NCBI RefSeq assembly: GCF_029931775.1
Contig: NC_079320.1
Coordinates: 42,263,521-42,327,520 of the forward strand
Direction of reading: 5' to 3'
Length of the DNA: 64,000 nucleotides
Origin: Euleptes europaea
Taxonomy: Eukaryota; Chordata; Lepidosauria; Squamata; Sphaerodactylidae
Made by a program: the position numbers and the translations under genes. Under the pieces are notes generated by a model that was given only the letters and a program-made list of their open reading frames with translations, had not been told where the DNA came from and did no database searches. This document shows, in pieces, positions 12,338 to 23,425 of the stretch. The number at the start of each line of letters is the position of its first letter. Within the stretch, counting starts at the first letter, position 1.

Positions 12338-12783
12338 GTAAGTGCCAGAGTACCTCTATTTGACTGGCTTTCAAGAAAGATCTTTGATAGCACTTAGCAA
12401 TTTTTCTGCAACATTGTGTGTTTTGCATATGCTAGAAATGATTCATTTATTTGAACGGGTACCACGCTAGGCACAGAAAGCGTTGCAGTACTTTAAAATT
12501 ATACAGTGTGTAATAACACTGTGTAAAATAGCAGGAATCTTATGACTAAAATTAGAACCACCTATCAAACTCAAATTCAGATTAAAATGCCTCATAGGCT
12601 GTTTTTCTGCATCTCCTTTATCATAAGGATAAAGGCTCCAAAAGGATTATACGCAGCTGTTTAGGGAACCTCACCATATGCAGTAAAGTCAGTGAAAATT
12701 GTGTCGATTTAATATGTATTTCAGTTGTGATAGTGCAACAGTGTGAGCTTAAACACAGTGTTCTGGACTCAGGAGGGAAGGCA

Positions 12784-13170
12784 GCATGGTATAGCCTAAT
12801 CTTGTCAGATCTCAGAAGCTAAGCAGGGTCAGTACTTGGAAGGGAGCCCACCAAGGAAGACTCTGCAGAGGAAGGCGATGGCAAACCACCTCTGCTTCTC
12901 ACTTGCTTTGAAAGCCTAGGGTTGCCAACCTCCAGGTACTAGCTGGTAATCTCCTGCTATTACAACTGATTTCCAGCCGATAAGAGATCCGTTCCCCTGG
13001 AGAAAACGGTTGGTTTGGCAATTGGACTCTATGGCATTGAAGTCCCTCCCCTCTCTAAACCCCGCCCTTTTCAGGCACCGCCCCCAAAACCTCCCACCGA
13101 TGGCAACCCTATGAAATCCCCTTGCTGGAGTTGCCATAAGTCGACTGCAAGTTGAGGGCACTTTATACAC
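12784..13170 (+). mobile_element. 5S rRNA-derived SINE split by a MITE
   Basis: The head (AATCTTGTCAGATCTCAGAA, GCTAAGCAGGGTC, TTGGAAGGGAG) runs to 12916. The tail (GAGTTGCCATAAGTCGACTG ... ACACACACAC) resumes at 13112. The hAT-type MITE at 12917-13111 sits between the two halves, so the SINE is older than that MITE insertion. Confidence 0.88.
12917..13111. mobile_element. hAT-type MITE (TAGGGTTGCCA family) nested in a 5S SINE
   Basis: Ends TAGGGTTGCCAACCTCC and TGGCAACCCTA. Flanking 8-mers TGAAAGCC (12909-12916) and TGAAATCC (13112-13119) differ at one base and read as a decayed target duplication. Confidence 0.92.
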
Positions 13171-13448
13171 ACACACAATATGGATTCAGGCTTGGATCCT
13201 AGTTATGGTTTTCTATAAGATAAAGTGCTTCTGCCAACGTAGTAACATTTGCCAATTCTCCCCTTTTCCTGCAGACACCCACTTTGCCCCTCCATGCTGC
13301 TCCCAGGAGTCTAATATCCCCCAGGGGGGGGGCAGTACTTCAGGGCGCATGGTAGGTTGCAGTGGGGGAGGTAACAAAATCTCCTCTCACAAGCGCTGTT
13401 GCACTCACATAGCATAGGATCCAAGTCTTAGTTACTGCATCTCAGGTC

Positions 13449-13556
13449 ACTGAAGTTGCATCCTAAGCACTCCCTGCTGGAAGCAAGCGCCAATGAATAA
13501 AGGGGACTTGGCTCTGAGTAGACCTGCTCCCCGAGAGAGCAATCCTAAGCTCGTGT
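13449..13556. mobile_element. Short palindromic MITE
   Basis: TTGCATCCTAAGCACTCC at the left faces GAGAGCAATCCTAAGC at the right; the centre has GGGGACTTGGCTCTGAGTAG. Same layout as the copies at 52738 and 63486. Confidence 0.5.
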
Positions 13557-14211
13557 ACTGAGAATATTACTCAGGTCTATTCAACGAGGCAATAAGAAAG
13601 CATTAATGTCTTTTAGTAAGCATGGATTACCAGCCCTGATGTGCTTAATTAGTTGTGACCTAGTTAGCTTGAAAAGTCATCTGAATGCTAGGCTTCCACC
13701 ATTGGCTTGGTACAGGCACAGAATGAATAAAAACCGACAGTAGGGTATAATATGATGATGATCCTCTTTTTGTGGTTCCTGGATTGCGTGTCAGACTAAA
13801 ATGGTAAGTGCTATCACAGAAGCCGCTCGGAATATTCAGCAGGTTATTCAGACCATAGAACTGATACATGCTCGACTGCAAAACTGTATTCTGGTCTTGC
13901 ATGATAAGCGGAGCTGTCGCTGTCTGCTTTTTAGCTGGAGCATGCTGATGTAGATCATTTATCTTCCCTTCACCGTGTGCTGAGGCTTAAATAAGTGTTG
14001 TTCTCGCTTATCCCGGTTAGAGGGCAGTAGATACTCTGAAATCCGCCTGCAGTTAAGGAAACTCTCCCTTGTGTCTGTGGTCCCGCAATTCAAAGCTCTT
14101 GGATTTTAAGTGTGCTTCTGAAGCCAGTTCTTCTTTGGGATGTTGCGTAGGCTGGAAACAACTGGCCATGACATACACTTCGCGAACAGTTATTACTCTG
14201 TTGCAGCAAAA

Positions 14212-14458
14212 ACAAACAGGAATTGTGCGGCACCTTAAAGGTTTAATAAATTATTCCAGCCTCAGTGTTCATAGATGTTCCAGCATAAATGTTCATATTA
14301 GAGGTATTAAAAAAAAAGAAACCTTCCAACATAAATGCTGTGCCTAGCAAGGAGTCACTGCATTTCCTTGCCCCTGAAGGAGTGGGCTCTGGTCCCTGAA
14401 AAACGTATGTCGAAATGACACTGTGTTCGTCTTTAAGGTGCCACAAAACTCCTGTTTA
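14212..14458. mobile_element. Inverted-repeat element with a decayed hammerhead-like core
   Basis: The ends are inverted copies of one sequence: AACAGGAATTGTGCGGCACC at the left and GGTGCCACAAAACTCCTGTT at the right. At 14374-14405 a CTGAAGG, stem and GAAAA order resembles a broken hammerhead core. From memory, repeats with CTGATGAAG and a GGTGCCACAAGACTCCTGTT end are common in amniotes. No coding sequence. Confidence 0.5.
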
Positions 14459-14793
14459 GGTTCACAGTGTGCTCTCTACTAGTTGAAAAAGGGCTACCAT
14501 GGAAAAAGGTAAAACACGTTTTCCTATTTGTTGCTGGGGAGCAGTCCTGACTGGCATGCTCTTTCTGCTACCTCCACTTTCAATACTACTAGTGCCTCAG
14601 GTAGTACTCCTGTCAACATTTCTTTGTGCTTGCGGTGAGCTGGGAACTGTACACAGAGCAGATAGGGAGGATTTATGATTCATGTTAGAGGGCAAGACAA
14701 GGATGCATACCTTCCACAACTGACATGAATGGTGATAAACCCCAGCTTCTCTCCCCCATTCTTTTGTGATTTGATGTAAAGGCTGTGCAGCAA

Positions 14794-15009
14794 TAGGGTT
14801 GCCAACCTCCAGGTACTCCTGCTATTACAACTGATCTCCAGCCGATAGGGATCAGTTCACCTGGAGAAAGTGGCCGCTTTGGCAATTGGACTCTATGTCC
14901 CTTCCCTCCCCAATTGGAATCTATGTCCCTTCCTTCCCCAAACCCCACCCTCCTCAGGCTCTGCCACAAAAACCTCCCGCCAGTGGCAAAGAGGGACCTG
15001 GCAACCCTA
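14794..15009. mobile_element. hAT-type MITE (TAGGGTTGCCA family), perfect 8-bp TSD
   Basis: TGCAGCAA is repeated exactly at 14786-14793 and 15010-15017. The element is 216 bp because of an internal tandem duplication of about 28 bp around ATTGGACTCTATGTCCCTTC (14885-14940). It lies in the last intron of REELD1. Confidence 0.95.
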
Positions 15010-15273
15010 TGCAGCAATCTGCACCCAGACCTAGCGAGTGGAAAACACGGGCTAGCGTACTTTCCCCCTCAAGAAGGCTCGGACATTTGGTGCTTTGGAA
15101 TTGCAGACAGTCCAGTAGGCCAATAATCATCCTCTTTGGCGGGTAATAATGAATTCCACACTCCCTATTCAATATGGGTTTGATCCAATGATGTATAATC
15201 AAAGGACAATAGTAAGTCTCAGGCATGATATGTGTGTCTTATTTAAGGCATGTTTGATTTCTCTGTTTTTAAG

Positions 15274-15900
15274 GTGGTTTCTAGATCTTCTAACCAGGGC
15301 ATATGGAATTCTGCACTTCCCATTACAGCTTCACCTTTGATCCACCTTTGGGACCCTCCGTTGCTTTCAGGAGTAGGTACAACATCAGAACATTTAGGTA
15401 GGGGAAAAGACTCTGATGCCTCCCAAAGTTTATCAGCAGCCTCGCGGCAAATGGTGAAAGAAAACCCAGCAACACAGAAAGGCCCAGCAAACTTCCTGCC
15501 CCAGGCAGAACTTACTGCTCACAGCCAGGAGAAAGAAGACAAAGAGGGGAACACCCTCCTGAAGGTAACTAGAGCAATAACTAAGGCCGGTGCTCCCAGA
15601 GATGGAGGGGCAAAGCCAGGCCGACGGCCACAGCTGGTAGCTGCTCAGCTTGGCGTCCTCCTTGGATGTTCTGTTGTCCTTGGCATGGTACTGGCTATCG
15701 GTCTGCGCTGCATCCACTCCCAGTATTGTCACAAGCGAACAGAGGTGTCCTTTAGTGAGCCAGAGAACAACGTGATCGCCCTGAGAGAGAGCGGAGAGAT
15801 GATGCATTTCAGAAAGATACGGGAAAACAGCTTTGTCCTGGTCCAGGCGGAGTACAACTGGATCAATCCATCCGGCAGTGGTAAAAAAGCTGCCATCTAG
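15274..15900 (+). CDS. REELD1: REELD1 last coding exon: stalk, transmembrane helix, cytoplasmic tail
   Basis: Acceptor CTCTGTTTTTAAG ends at 15273; entry is phase 0 and the TAG stop is at 15898-15900. It encodes residues 325-532: a Ser/Thr/Lys-rich stalk, one hydrophobic helix at about 445-468 (VLLGCSVVLGMVLAIGL), a short basic and Cys-containing juxtamembrane stretch (RCIHSQYCHKR) and a cytoplasmic tail with HFRKIRENSFVLVQAEYNW. The tail is strikingly regular next to the low-complexity stalk and is probably the functional cytoplasmic motif. An antisense frame over the same region is a shadow. Topology (signal peptide plus one C-proximal helix) implies type I membrane insertion. Confidence 0.9.
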   Translation: MVSRSSNQGIWNSALPITASPLIHLWDPPLLSGVGTTSEHLGRGKDSDASQSLSAASRQMVKENPATQKGPANFLPQAELTAHSQEKEDKEGNTLLKVTRAITKAGAPRDGGAKPGRRPQLVAAQLGVLLGCSVVLGMVLAIGLRCIHSQYCHKRTEVSFSEPENNVIALRESGEMMHFRKIRENSFVLVQAEYNWINPSGSGKKAAI

Positions 15901-16710
15901 GGATCTGCTTTTTATATTCTTGATGAGTTGAGCCTTTGGTGAAAATGAATAAGAATTAAGGAAATCAAATTTGGAGCAATTGCATAATGCCATCTAAGCA
16001 AATATAGTCTAAGTGAGGAAACATACACATATTTTTATGATACAGATATACCTTAACTAGACTGCAGATGTTATAGTATGTAGTTTTGAATCTCATTGAA
16101 ACATGAACAGACGCTTTGTTTAAAATCTTACACTTAATGCAATTAATATTGAATGCCTGCTCATTAAACTGGATTGTTGTAGCCATTACGTTTCCTTTGT
16201 TGCCTTGAGGTATGATCCAAGCCAGAAACAGAAATCCTTCTCTAGCAATCCGGTGTCATCTCTGATTTAGTCTCTGCCAAAGTTTCTGCTTCTTCCCTTC
16301 TTTCCAAGCCAACAGAAGCCCTCGTCCCTCTTCTCACTTCGCAAGTGATGCTTCTGGGTTGCTGTGTGAGATTTCTCAAATCGGCAGAATGTTTGCCACT
16401 CAGCTAACTTTCCTATTTAGAAAAACAAAACAGAGCAACACAACGGTTAAGAGAATTGATCTTCGGGAGGCAGCCACTGGCTGACTGTATTGTGAATTGA
16501 TCTCTGGGAACAAAGGCGCAGCAAATGCCACCTTTGGAGAGAGGAACATGGCTCCTCATCAGGTGTAAATGGAGAGGAAGCCTCTCCCGGCCATTTGCAC
16601 CTTGATAAACTGGCATGTTTAATCCTGACACACAGCTGATCCTTGCTTTGTTTTCCGCTTCAGGTCAGTCCAAATACAGAGATTGGAATAAAAACTCTGT
16701 TGACAAGCAG
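15901..16710 (+). other. REELD1: Probable REELD1 3' UTR
   Basis: Follows the stop codon, has no recognised repeat insertion and ends just after the first clear AATAAA. The extent is inferred from that signal only. Confidence 0.55.
16687..16692 (+). terminator. REELD1: Candidate poly(A) signal AATAAA for REELD1
   Basis: Canonical hexamer about 790 bp after the stop. A non-canonical earlier site cannot be excluded. Confidence 0.45.
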
Positions 16711-17576
16711 AGCCCTGAGGTCATTTCAGGGAAACCCTTGTTGGCAGAATATGCGAAATAGGCGGAGAAGGGCCAGACTCACTGATTAAAGATAAAGTTG
16801 CCTTTATTGAGGGAACTAAATTTTAGGATAGAAAAGCTGAGAGACAGAGTTGCTAGCTGGCTATCTATCTAAGGAGGGAGAGAGGGGGTAGAATGACTTA
16901 CGAGAAGAAGGAGGAAATTGTCTCCTAAGAATATCAATCTAAGGACAGACAAAAGGTGTGAAAAAAGGGTGGAAAGGTTTCTAACCTTACAGCCCTAACT
17001 AGCTGACCACTTGCCCAGCCCCTGCTGGGTCTTCTTTTCAGTTCCTTTGCACGCTAGACATTGCAACTCTTCCAACTACCCTAACAAGGGCCCTATTGCA
17101 ACTCCTGCATGCCTTTTTGCACTCTGAATTTCACAAAAACACTGTGTTCATACACAGGTGGTGGGTGTGGTAGCTGAAGGAAGTCCCCGGGGAAAGTCTG
17201 ACACTATTTTGAGATTTAGATTTGATGAGGTATTTCCCTTTCTTCTTGGAATAAACATAAGTTGCATATATTACTTTCGCGTAAAATGGAGCACTTTTCC
17301 ATAGTAAAAGGGACCATGAACATGTTACACTGCCGAATGCAGTCGGCACACGCTCTTCTCGCCCTGCAGATCGCCTCTATGTACAGCTGTGACTACAATG
17401 GATCACACTCACCCATAGCTCATCTTTCATACTGAAGCCCTGGCTGGGATTCCCTGAGTTGTACAAATATTGCAGGAGAATAATGATAGAGCAAAGCATA
17501 GGGGAGAAGCCAAATGAACACGGATGCCCCCCACCCCCGATTGATTGAACTTCTAAAAATCCAACATGTGTTTTAA
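16711..17576. other. Intergenic, no gene seen
   Basis: No exon recognised. The stretch 16750-17110 has a purine-rich block then a pyrimidine-rich block and could be an old repeat, but I cannot assign a family. Confidence 0.35.
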
Positions 17577-17892
17577 GCTATGGTGTAGTGGTTAAGAGTG
17601 GTGGCTTGGAGCTGTAGACTCTGATCTGGAGAACTGGGTTTGATTCCCCACTCCTCCATATGAGCGGCAGAGGCTAATCTGGTGAACTGGATTTGTTTCC
17701 CCACTCCTACACACGAAGCCAGCTGGGTGACCTTGGGCAAGTTACAGCTCTGTTAGAGCTCTCTCAGCCCCACCTACCCCACAGGGTGTCTGTTGTGGAG
17801 AGGGCAAAGGAAGATGATTATAAGCCAATTTGATTCTTCCTTAAGTAGTGGAGAAAGTTGGCATATAAAAACCAACTCTTCTTCTTCTTCGC
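17577..17892 (+). mobile_element. Sauria-type tRNA SINE, B-box-duplicated form
   Basis: TATGGTGTAGTGGTTAAG head, duplicated B-box segment (GGTTTGATTCCCCACTCC then ATTTGTTTCCCCACTCC), GGTGACCTTGGGCAAG body, CTTCTTCTTCTTC tail. Confidence 0.92.
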
Positions 17893-19442
17893 TATGACCC
17901 TTAAGAATGTTTGATAAAATAAAATATTTGACACATGAAAAAAACATGACAGTACAAATTGTTTTCTAATAATACCCTTACTTTGCCTACTGGAGAATTG
18001 TTTTAAAAGTGGGATGCTTAATAGACTCATCAGCCATTCCTGGTAATGGAAAAAGACACATTCTCAGTTTTTTCTGGAAGCCTTTCCAAGAAGACCTGCA
18101 CAGGTTTGTCTAAACTCTCTCCTCTCATTTTGATTTGCTAATAACCTTGTCCCTCATCCTCCTTTTTCAAGGTGCTGAAGTAGAACAGAACTGACATACT
18201 GGTTGGAGAAACTCCATATCCAGTTGTCGAGCTATCCCTACAAATATCTAGGCCAGGTCATGTGTAATTGAAATGTACATTTTCCTCACTGATAATCAGT
18301 GTTGACCTGAATTTGCTATGCCTTATGCTAATCTACATGGTCTTGAATTTCATGCGGTACATGATAACACAGACATTGATTCAGACTGGGGTTCCCCAAA
18401 AGGAAACAATCATGTCTGTTCCTTTGCAAAAACATTTTCTGTATGCCAGTACTCAGCAGAACGAGAAGCTGCTAGAGTGTGATTATTAAATCATATTCCA
18501 GCAGATTCTGCATTAAATACAGGAGTGCATTTTTCTTAAATTATGCTCACCGGCACTAGGCACAGTGATGGTTTCAGCATAACCAGGGCAATGAACAAGT
18601 TCACTAACAAAATTTGGTGAAGTACAATACACTAATTCCTTTTCATCAGAAGCACACATTTACAGACTCTTTCCCTGTGAAATTATGCAGGTCATGAATG
18701 GAATACTTCTACATGCAACAATTATGCAGCAGAAACTTACAGAAAAGGAAAGGATTGCAAAATGAATGTTTTTCTTACGTTCATTATGCTCATTTAGCAA
18801 AACCCTTTGAATTTGTCTATTGATTCACAGGAAAAATGACGCATTTCCACAATATCTCTCACATAGTTTTTGTTGAGGGGCATTTTAAGTTGACTTCTCC
18901 ATACGTGGCTTCGCTGAACAAAACAAAAACTTTGCCTAACCCATAATACTTGGGCTGCTTATTTTTAAAAGCTGCTTATATTCAATACATTGTTAATGCA
19001 ATCCCTAATTAACTGAGAAAATAGGTCAACAAGCTGCTAAATATTTAAACAAATATCACATTTCATTTAAAAAGTTGGCTATGATGGCTTAGCAGTTTAT
19101 GAATAAATTACAAATTCTCATGTCCTCCTGCTCAATTTCTCTGACTGACTCTGCTTAATAATACTGGATTATTACAGTTTAGGATGCAGGGTGATTCCCC
19201 CCCCCACTCGGTTTATTCCCATTTTGACTGCAGAAGGTGAAATGTCAAACCAAAATCTGGATTGGGCTGATTTGTACCCAGCTAAGTGGAGCTAATCGGA
19301 GAGCCTATTTGAATGATCTGGGGACAGTTGATTTTAGTAAACAGGTAGCAAGAGGGCTATGAAGGACTGAGGAAGTGGCCAGAATTATTTCCAATTTTTC
19401 CATAGTGAACACATTTTTCCACCCCACAGCATCCTCCTTTCA
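17893..19442. other. Intergenic, nothing recognised
   Basis: AT-rich unique-looking sequence about 1.5 kb long without a recognisable SINE, MITE, exon or RNA gene. Confidence 0.4.
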
Positions 19443-19690
19443 CAGCATGGTGTAGTGGTTAAGAGTGCCAGACTCTAATCTGGAGAACTGGGTTCGATTC
19501 CCTACTCCTCCACGTGAAGCCATCTGAGTGACCTTGGGCCAGTCGCAGTTCTCTCAGAACTCTCTCAGACCCACCTACCTCACAGGGTGCCTGTTGTGGG
19601 GAGGGGAAGGGAAGGCGATTGGAAACTGGTTTGAGACTCCTTAAAGGTAGAGAAAAGCAGGGTAAAAAAACCAACTCTTCTTATTATTAT
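19443..19690 (+). mobile_element. Sauria-type tRNA SINE, single B box
   Basis: CAGCATGGTGTAGTGGTTAA head, a perfect B-box-like GGGTTCGATTCC, body CCTCACAGGGTGCCTGTTG, tail CTTCTTATTATTATG. No internal duplication, unlike the copies at 4709, 17577 and 56175. Confidence 0.92.
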
Positions 19691-19744
19691 GATTCTGTAA
19701 ACTAAATACAAGTGGTCCAAAAGAGGTAGAGCAAAAGAGCTTGA

Positions 19745-19957
19745 GCCAGAGTGTTGTGGTTAGCTGTTAGGAGGTTGGATTTGGGCAAAGAAGACCTGGC
19801 TTTGAATCCTTGATTCAGTCAAAGCTCACGGATTCCTCTTTTTCTGCTTTTTGTACATCACAAGGTTGTTATGAGGGGGAAAATGAGAGGACTCTGCTCA
19901 AGTATGCCACCTTGAGATCCTTAAAGAGAGATGAGGTATGAATTAAGTTGAATGAAG
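19745..19957 (+). mobile_element. Old Sauria SINE
   Basis: GAGCCAGAGTGTTGTGGTTA head, CTGGCTTTGAATCC (B box), CACAAGGTTGTTATGAGGG body and CCACCTTGAGATCCTTAAAG 3' part. Strongly diverged. Confidence 0.65.
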
Positions 19958-20417
19958 TTTGAAGGTTGGATCTGAAGTCCCCAGTTCATCCATAATCTCA
20001 GTGAATGAGGGTGACGTGTCCCTCTGTTTCAAGCTGGGCTCCCCCTCCCCAGAAAGAGGATAAAGTGACTCCTCTCATGTCGTTTTGCGACTGAAGACAG
20101 GGAAATATCTCATACACTGAAGATCTATATATCTGAGAAATAATGAAACTGGACATCAAAAAGCCAATTCCTGTCTTCCGTTTCTTCTTTCCATGCTGAG
20201 GTCACATGGGGAGTAAGTGAAACTCAGCATGTGATCACAGAAGGAGGGACTGCCTTGGCTTGCAAGACCCCCCACTACATTCTGTGGGTTGGAGAGAATG
20301 AGCTGCACTCATTGACAGCAATGGGGGGGAGGGCAAAACCCGTGTGTCCCCAGCAGGGGCAGGGACAGAGTAGGAGCCATGTTGAGCCCTGCCCTCTTTT
20401 AGTACCCCTTTACCTTC

Positions 20418-20620
20418 TAGGGTTGCCAGGTCCCTCTTTGCCACTGGCATGAGGTTTTTGGGGCAGAGCCTGAGGAGGGCGGGGTTTGGGGAGGGGAGGG
20501 ACTTCAATGCTATAGAGTCCAATTGCCAAAGTGGCCATTTTCTCCAGGGGAACTGGTCTCTGTTGGCTGGAGACCAGTTGTAATAGCAGGAGATCTCCTG
20601 CAACTACCTGGAGGTTGGCA
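20418..20620. mobile_element. hAT-type MITE (TAGGGTTGCCA family), reverse orientation, one end decayed
   Basis: TAGGGTTGCCAGGTCCC at the left and ACCTGGAGGTTGGCA at the right, where the last bases of the inverted end are lost. The interior GGGCAGAGCCTGAGGAGGGC is the reverse of the other copies. No target duplication remains. Confidence 0.85.
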
Positions 20621-22017
20621 TAAAAGTGAATGGCTGTCGTTCATCTTCATAGGCAGAATAGTTGCACTCCTCCAGTTTCCCCCCCAAAGTTTTATTATAT
20701 AAAGGAGGGGTACAAAAGTCCAACATCGTTATATAAAAAATAAAACAAATACAGGCTAAATCAGGCAGACTACGTTGTCGTACGATTCTACACCATTTTG
20801 TAATCAAATATTCACTCTTCTTATAAAATGAAAAAATGTAAACGTGTAATATAATCTAGAGATGATCACTTTATAAGTTATTAAAAATATTAAATATCTC
20901 TGTTATAACTCTGCCACACTCCTCCAGTTTTGACACTGGGTGGCCTGGCCTCCATTGTCAGGGATCCCACAGGTGTGTCCATTGTGTGCAAAACACACAG
21001 AGCAGCATTGCGTCATCACCAGAGTGCCCCCATAACGTATTGGATTTTCCTTCCATTCTGAGAAGTAGGCGTCTAGCGGGGAACTATTTTTTGCTCTATG
21101 AGCCATGTGTCACCTGGGTTGTGTATAAGGAGCGCTGTAACATTTAGCATCAAATGGTCTACCTCCATAGGTTTGGGGGCAAAGAAGAGGAGCTATCATT
21201 AAAATTAGCCGTAGTGCTACCAATCAGATATGGTGATTTCAAGCCACTTATTAGCATTGCTATATTCACTCATTAAAGCACACATTACATTTTTAGTGCC
21301 AAATGAAATGGTCACCCCTATGACCTTTGCTATCATTAGTATTAATGGCTGATATTAACACGGTGGCTTATATGGCCAAAGGCTTGACTCAGTTTATTTT
21401 GACAAGGCGTAATCCCAGCTCTGATTTTCGGGCTCATGCCGGAAAATGAAGTGTGGGTTATTCTTGGCAGCCACTAAATAGCAAGTAATTTACCCTTCCA
21501 ATGAATGGTCCTCATGATCACCAGACCTCAATGGAGCAAGACTCAGAACTGTTTTGTGACAGCTATGATAAACTGCATCATCTGGTCATTTATTTTCAGC
21601 TTGCCGCAGATTATTTGGCCGTATTTTGCTTCAGTGCCTATTGAAAAGCAGTAGTCCCCAAGGTTGCTTTTCAACGAGGAGAGAAATTGGATCTTTCTCT
21701 TGTCTCACCTCACCCAGTGAGGAGTGTGTGTTTTCTTTTAACAGCTGGAGGGGAGAAGCCCAATAGTCTCCACTCTGGAAAGCAGGAAAGCTGCCTATTT
21801 TGATGCATGGCGAATAGAGAAAAGCAGATTGGCCACTGACTTTTTGACTGGCCACTCCCAGCAAGCATCAAAGCAGCCCTTTCTGCCTCGCAGAGATGAC
21901 AAGCCAACCCTTTGCCTCTTTCTCTGAAGGCACCAGTCTTGCAGAAGACTTCCGAGGGAGGAGGTTTGCTTAGACCAAAGGAGCTCTTTCACCCAAGGAG
22001 CTCAGCCCAGCCTACTT
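20621..22017. other. Intergenic, nothing assigned
   Basis: No exon or familiar repeat. 20920-21120 has repeat-like low-CpG character but I cannot name it. Confidence 0.35.
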
Positions 22018-22166
22018 CATTCTTTTCATCTTCATTTTATCCTCACAACAACCCTATGAAGTAGGTTAGGCTGGGAAAGCAGCTGGCTTGTGGTGACTTC
22101 ATGGCAGAGTTGGGATTTGGACCTGGTACTTCCAAAAGGTAATTCAACACTCTGACTCCTGATTAT
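22018..22166 (-). mobile_element. Old Sauria SINE fragment
   Basis: Reverse strand of CCTAACCTACTTCATAGGG and TGTGAGGATAAAATGAAG, with a damaged head near 22150. Confidence 0.6.
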
Positions 22167-22463
22167 ATGGAACAAGGGCCCTCCTCAATCTAGTGATCCA
22201 GCAGTGCGGCTGTGAAAAATGCTGTGCACCAGAAATCTTAATCAGATCTCACACTGTTTGGTGTGAACGTGAGCAAAGGGTACTGGTTGGATGAGGTCCC
22301 TGTCATGCGCGCAGAGTCACTCCCTCCCCTCATTATTCCTTCACTCACCATCACCACCAAATGGAAAGAATCTCAAAGACAGTAGGAAAATGGCAAGTGA
22401 AAGTAGAATGCAGCCACTGACACTGCAGCGACCCCAGAGAAACAATAAAAATTAACCCAGAAA

Positions 22464-22784
22464 AAGAAGAAGAAGAAGAGTTGGTTTTTTTATGCCAACT
22501 TTCTCCACCACTTAAGGGAGAATTAAACAGGCTTCCAATCACCTTCCCTTCCCCTCCCCACAACAGACACCCTATGAGGTCAGTGGGGCTGAGAGAGCAA
22601 TAAGAGAGCTGTGACTAGCCCAAGGTCACCCAGCTGGCTTCATGTGTAGGAGTGGGGAAACCAACCCAGTTCACCGGATTAGCATCTGCCACTCATGTGG
22701 TGGAGTAGGGAATCAAACCCGGTTCTCCAGATCAGAGTCCACCACTCCAAACCACCTCTCTTAACCACTACACCATGCTGGCTT
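22464..22784 (-). mobile_element. Sauria-type tRNA SINE, B-box-duplicated form
   Basis: Begins (on +) with a GAAGAAGAAGAAGAG run, the complement of the TTC tail, and ends ACACCATGCTGGCT, the complement of the head. Both B-box units are present (CAAACCCGGTTCTCCAGATC and the GTTCACCGGATTAGC unit). Confidence 0.93.
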
Positions 22785-23109
22785 GTGGTTGGTTTCGATC
22801 TGAAACTAAGCAAAAATTTCATTTGAATTAGTCACACTTCTGAGGTTAACAAACAAAGTGCACTCAGATCAGTTTCTGAACAGTGTTTTGTAAAAAGCTT
22901 ACCCCACCAGCCTCTATGTCCCTTCCTGGTTTAAGCAATCAGGGTTTTGAACTCCTCTTGTCATCTTTTAGGGAAGACTCTGTCATTTTTGATCACGTAT
23001 TCAGTCTCGTTCCCTATTCCCTAACTGAAACCATATAGCTCAGTTGACTTCATGACTAAGTCACTAAATGTTTCTACAGGTAAATTACATGATCAGTTTC
23101 TGTAGATTA

Positions 23110-23413
23110 AAAAGGTAGGTAAAGGTCCCTTGTGCAAGCACCGGGTCATTCCTGACCCACGGGGTGATGTCACATCCCGACGTTTCCTAGGCAGATTTTG
23201 TTCGCTCGGTGGTTTGCCAGTGCCTTCCCCAGTCATCTTCCCTTTACCCCTAGCAAGCTGGGTACTAATTTTACCAACCTCAGAAGGATGGAAGGCTGAG
23301 TCAACCTTGAGCCGGCTACCTGAAACCGACTTCCGTCGGGATCGAACTCAGTTCGTGAGCAGAGCTTTTGACTGCAGTACTGCAGCTTACCACTCTGCGC
23401 CACGGGGCTCATG
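23110..23413 (-). mobile_element. tRNA-derived SINE with CCTTTACC tail, full length with TSD
   Basis: On the - strand it has an A box (TGGCGCAGAGTGG) and a B box (GAGTTCGATCCC), a body with TCAGCCTTCCATCCTTCTGA and AGCTTGCTAGGGGTAAAGGG, and a short CTTTACC tail. TTCTGTAGATTA flanks it at 23098-23109 and 23414-23425. Other copies are at 39837, 56549 and 60775. Confidence 0.93.
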
Positions 23414-23425
23414 TTCTGTAGATTA

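Noticed and set aside
15433-15993. 186-codon open frame on - strand
   Set aside because: Antisense shadow of the last REELD1 exon; no splice signals or family resemblance.
16750-17110. Possible old LTR-type fragment
   Set aside because: Purine/pyrimidine skew and a 'TTTATTGAGGG' stretch were suggestive, but no paired repeat, ends or coding parts support it.
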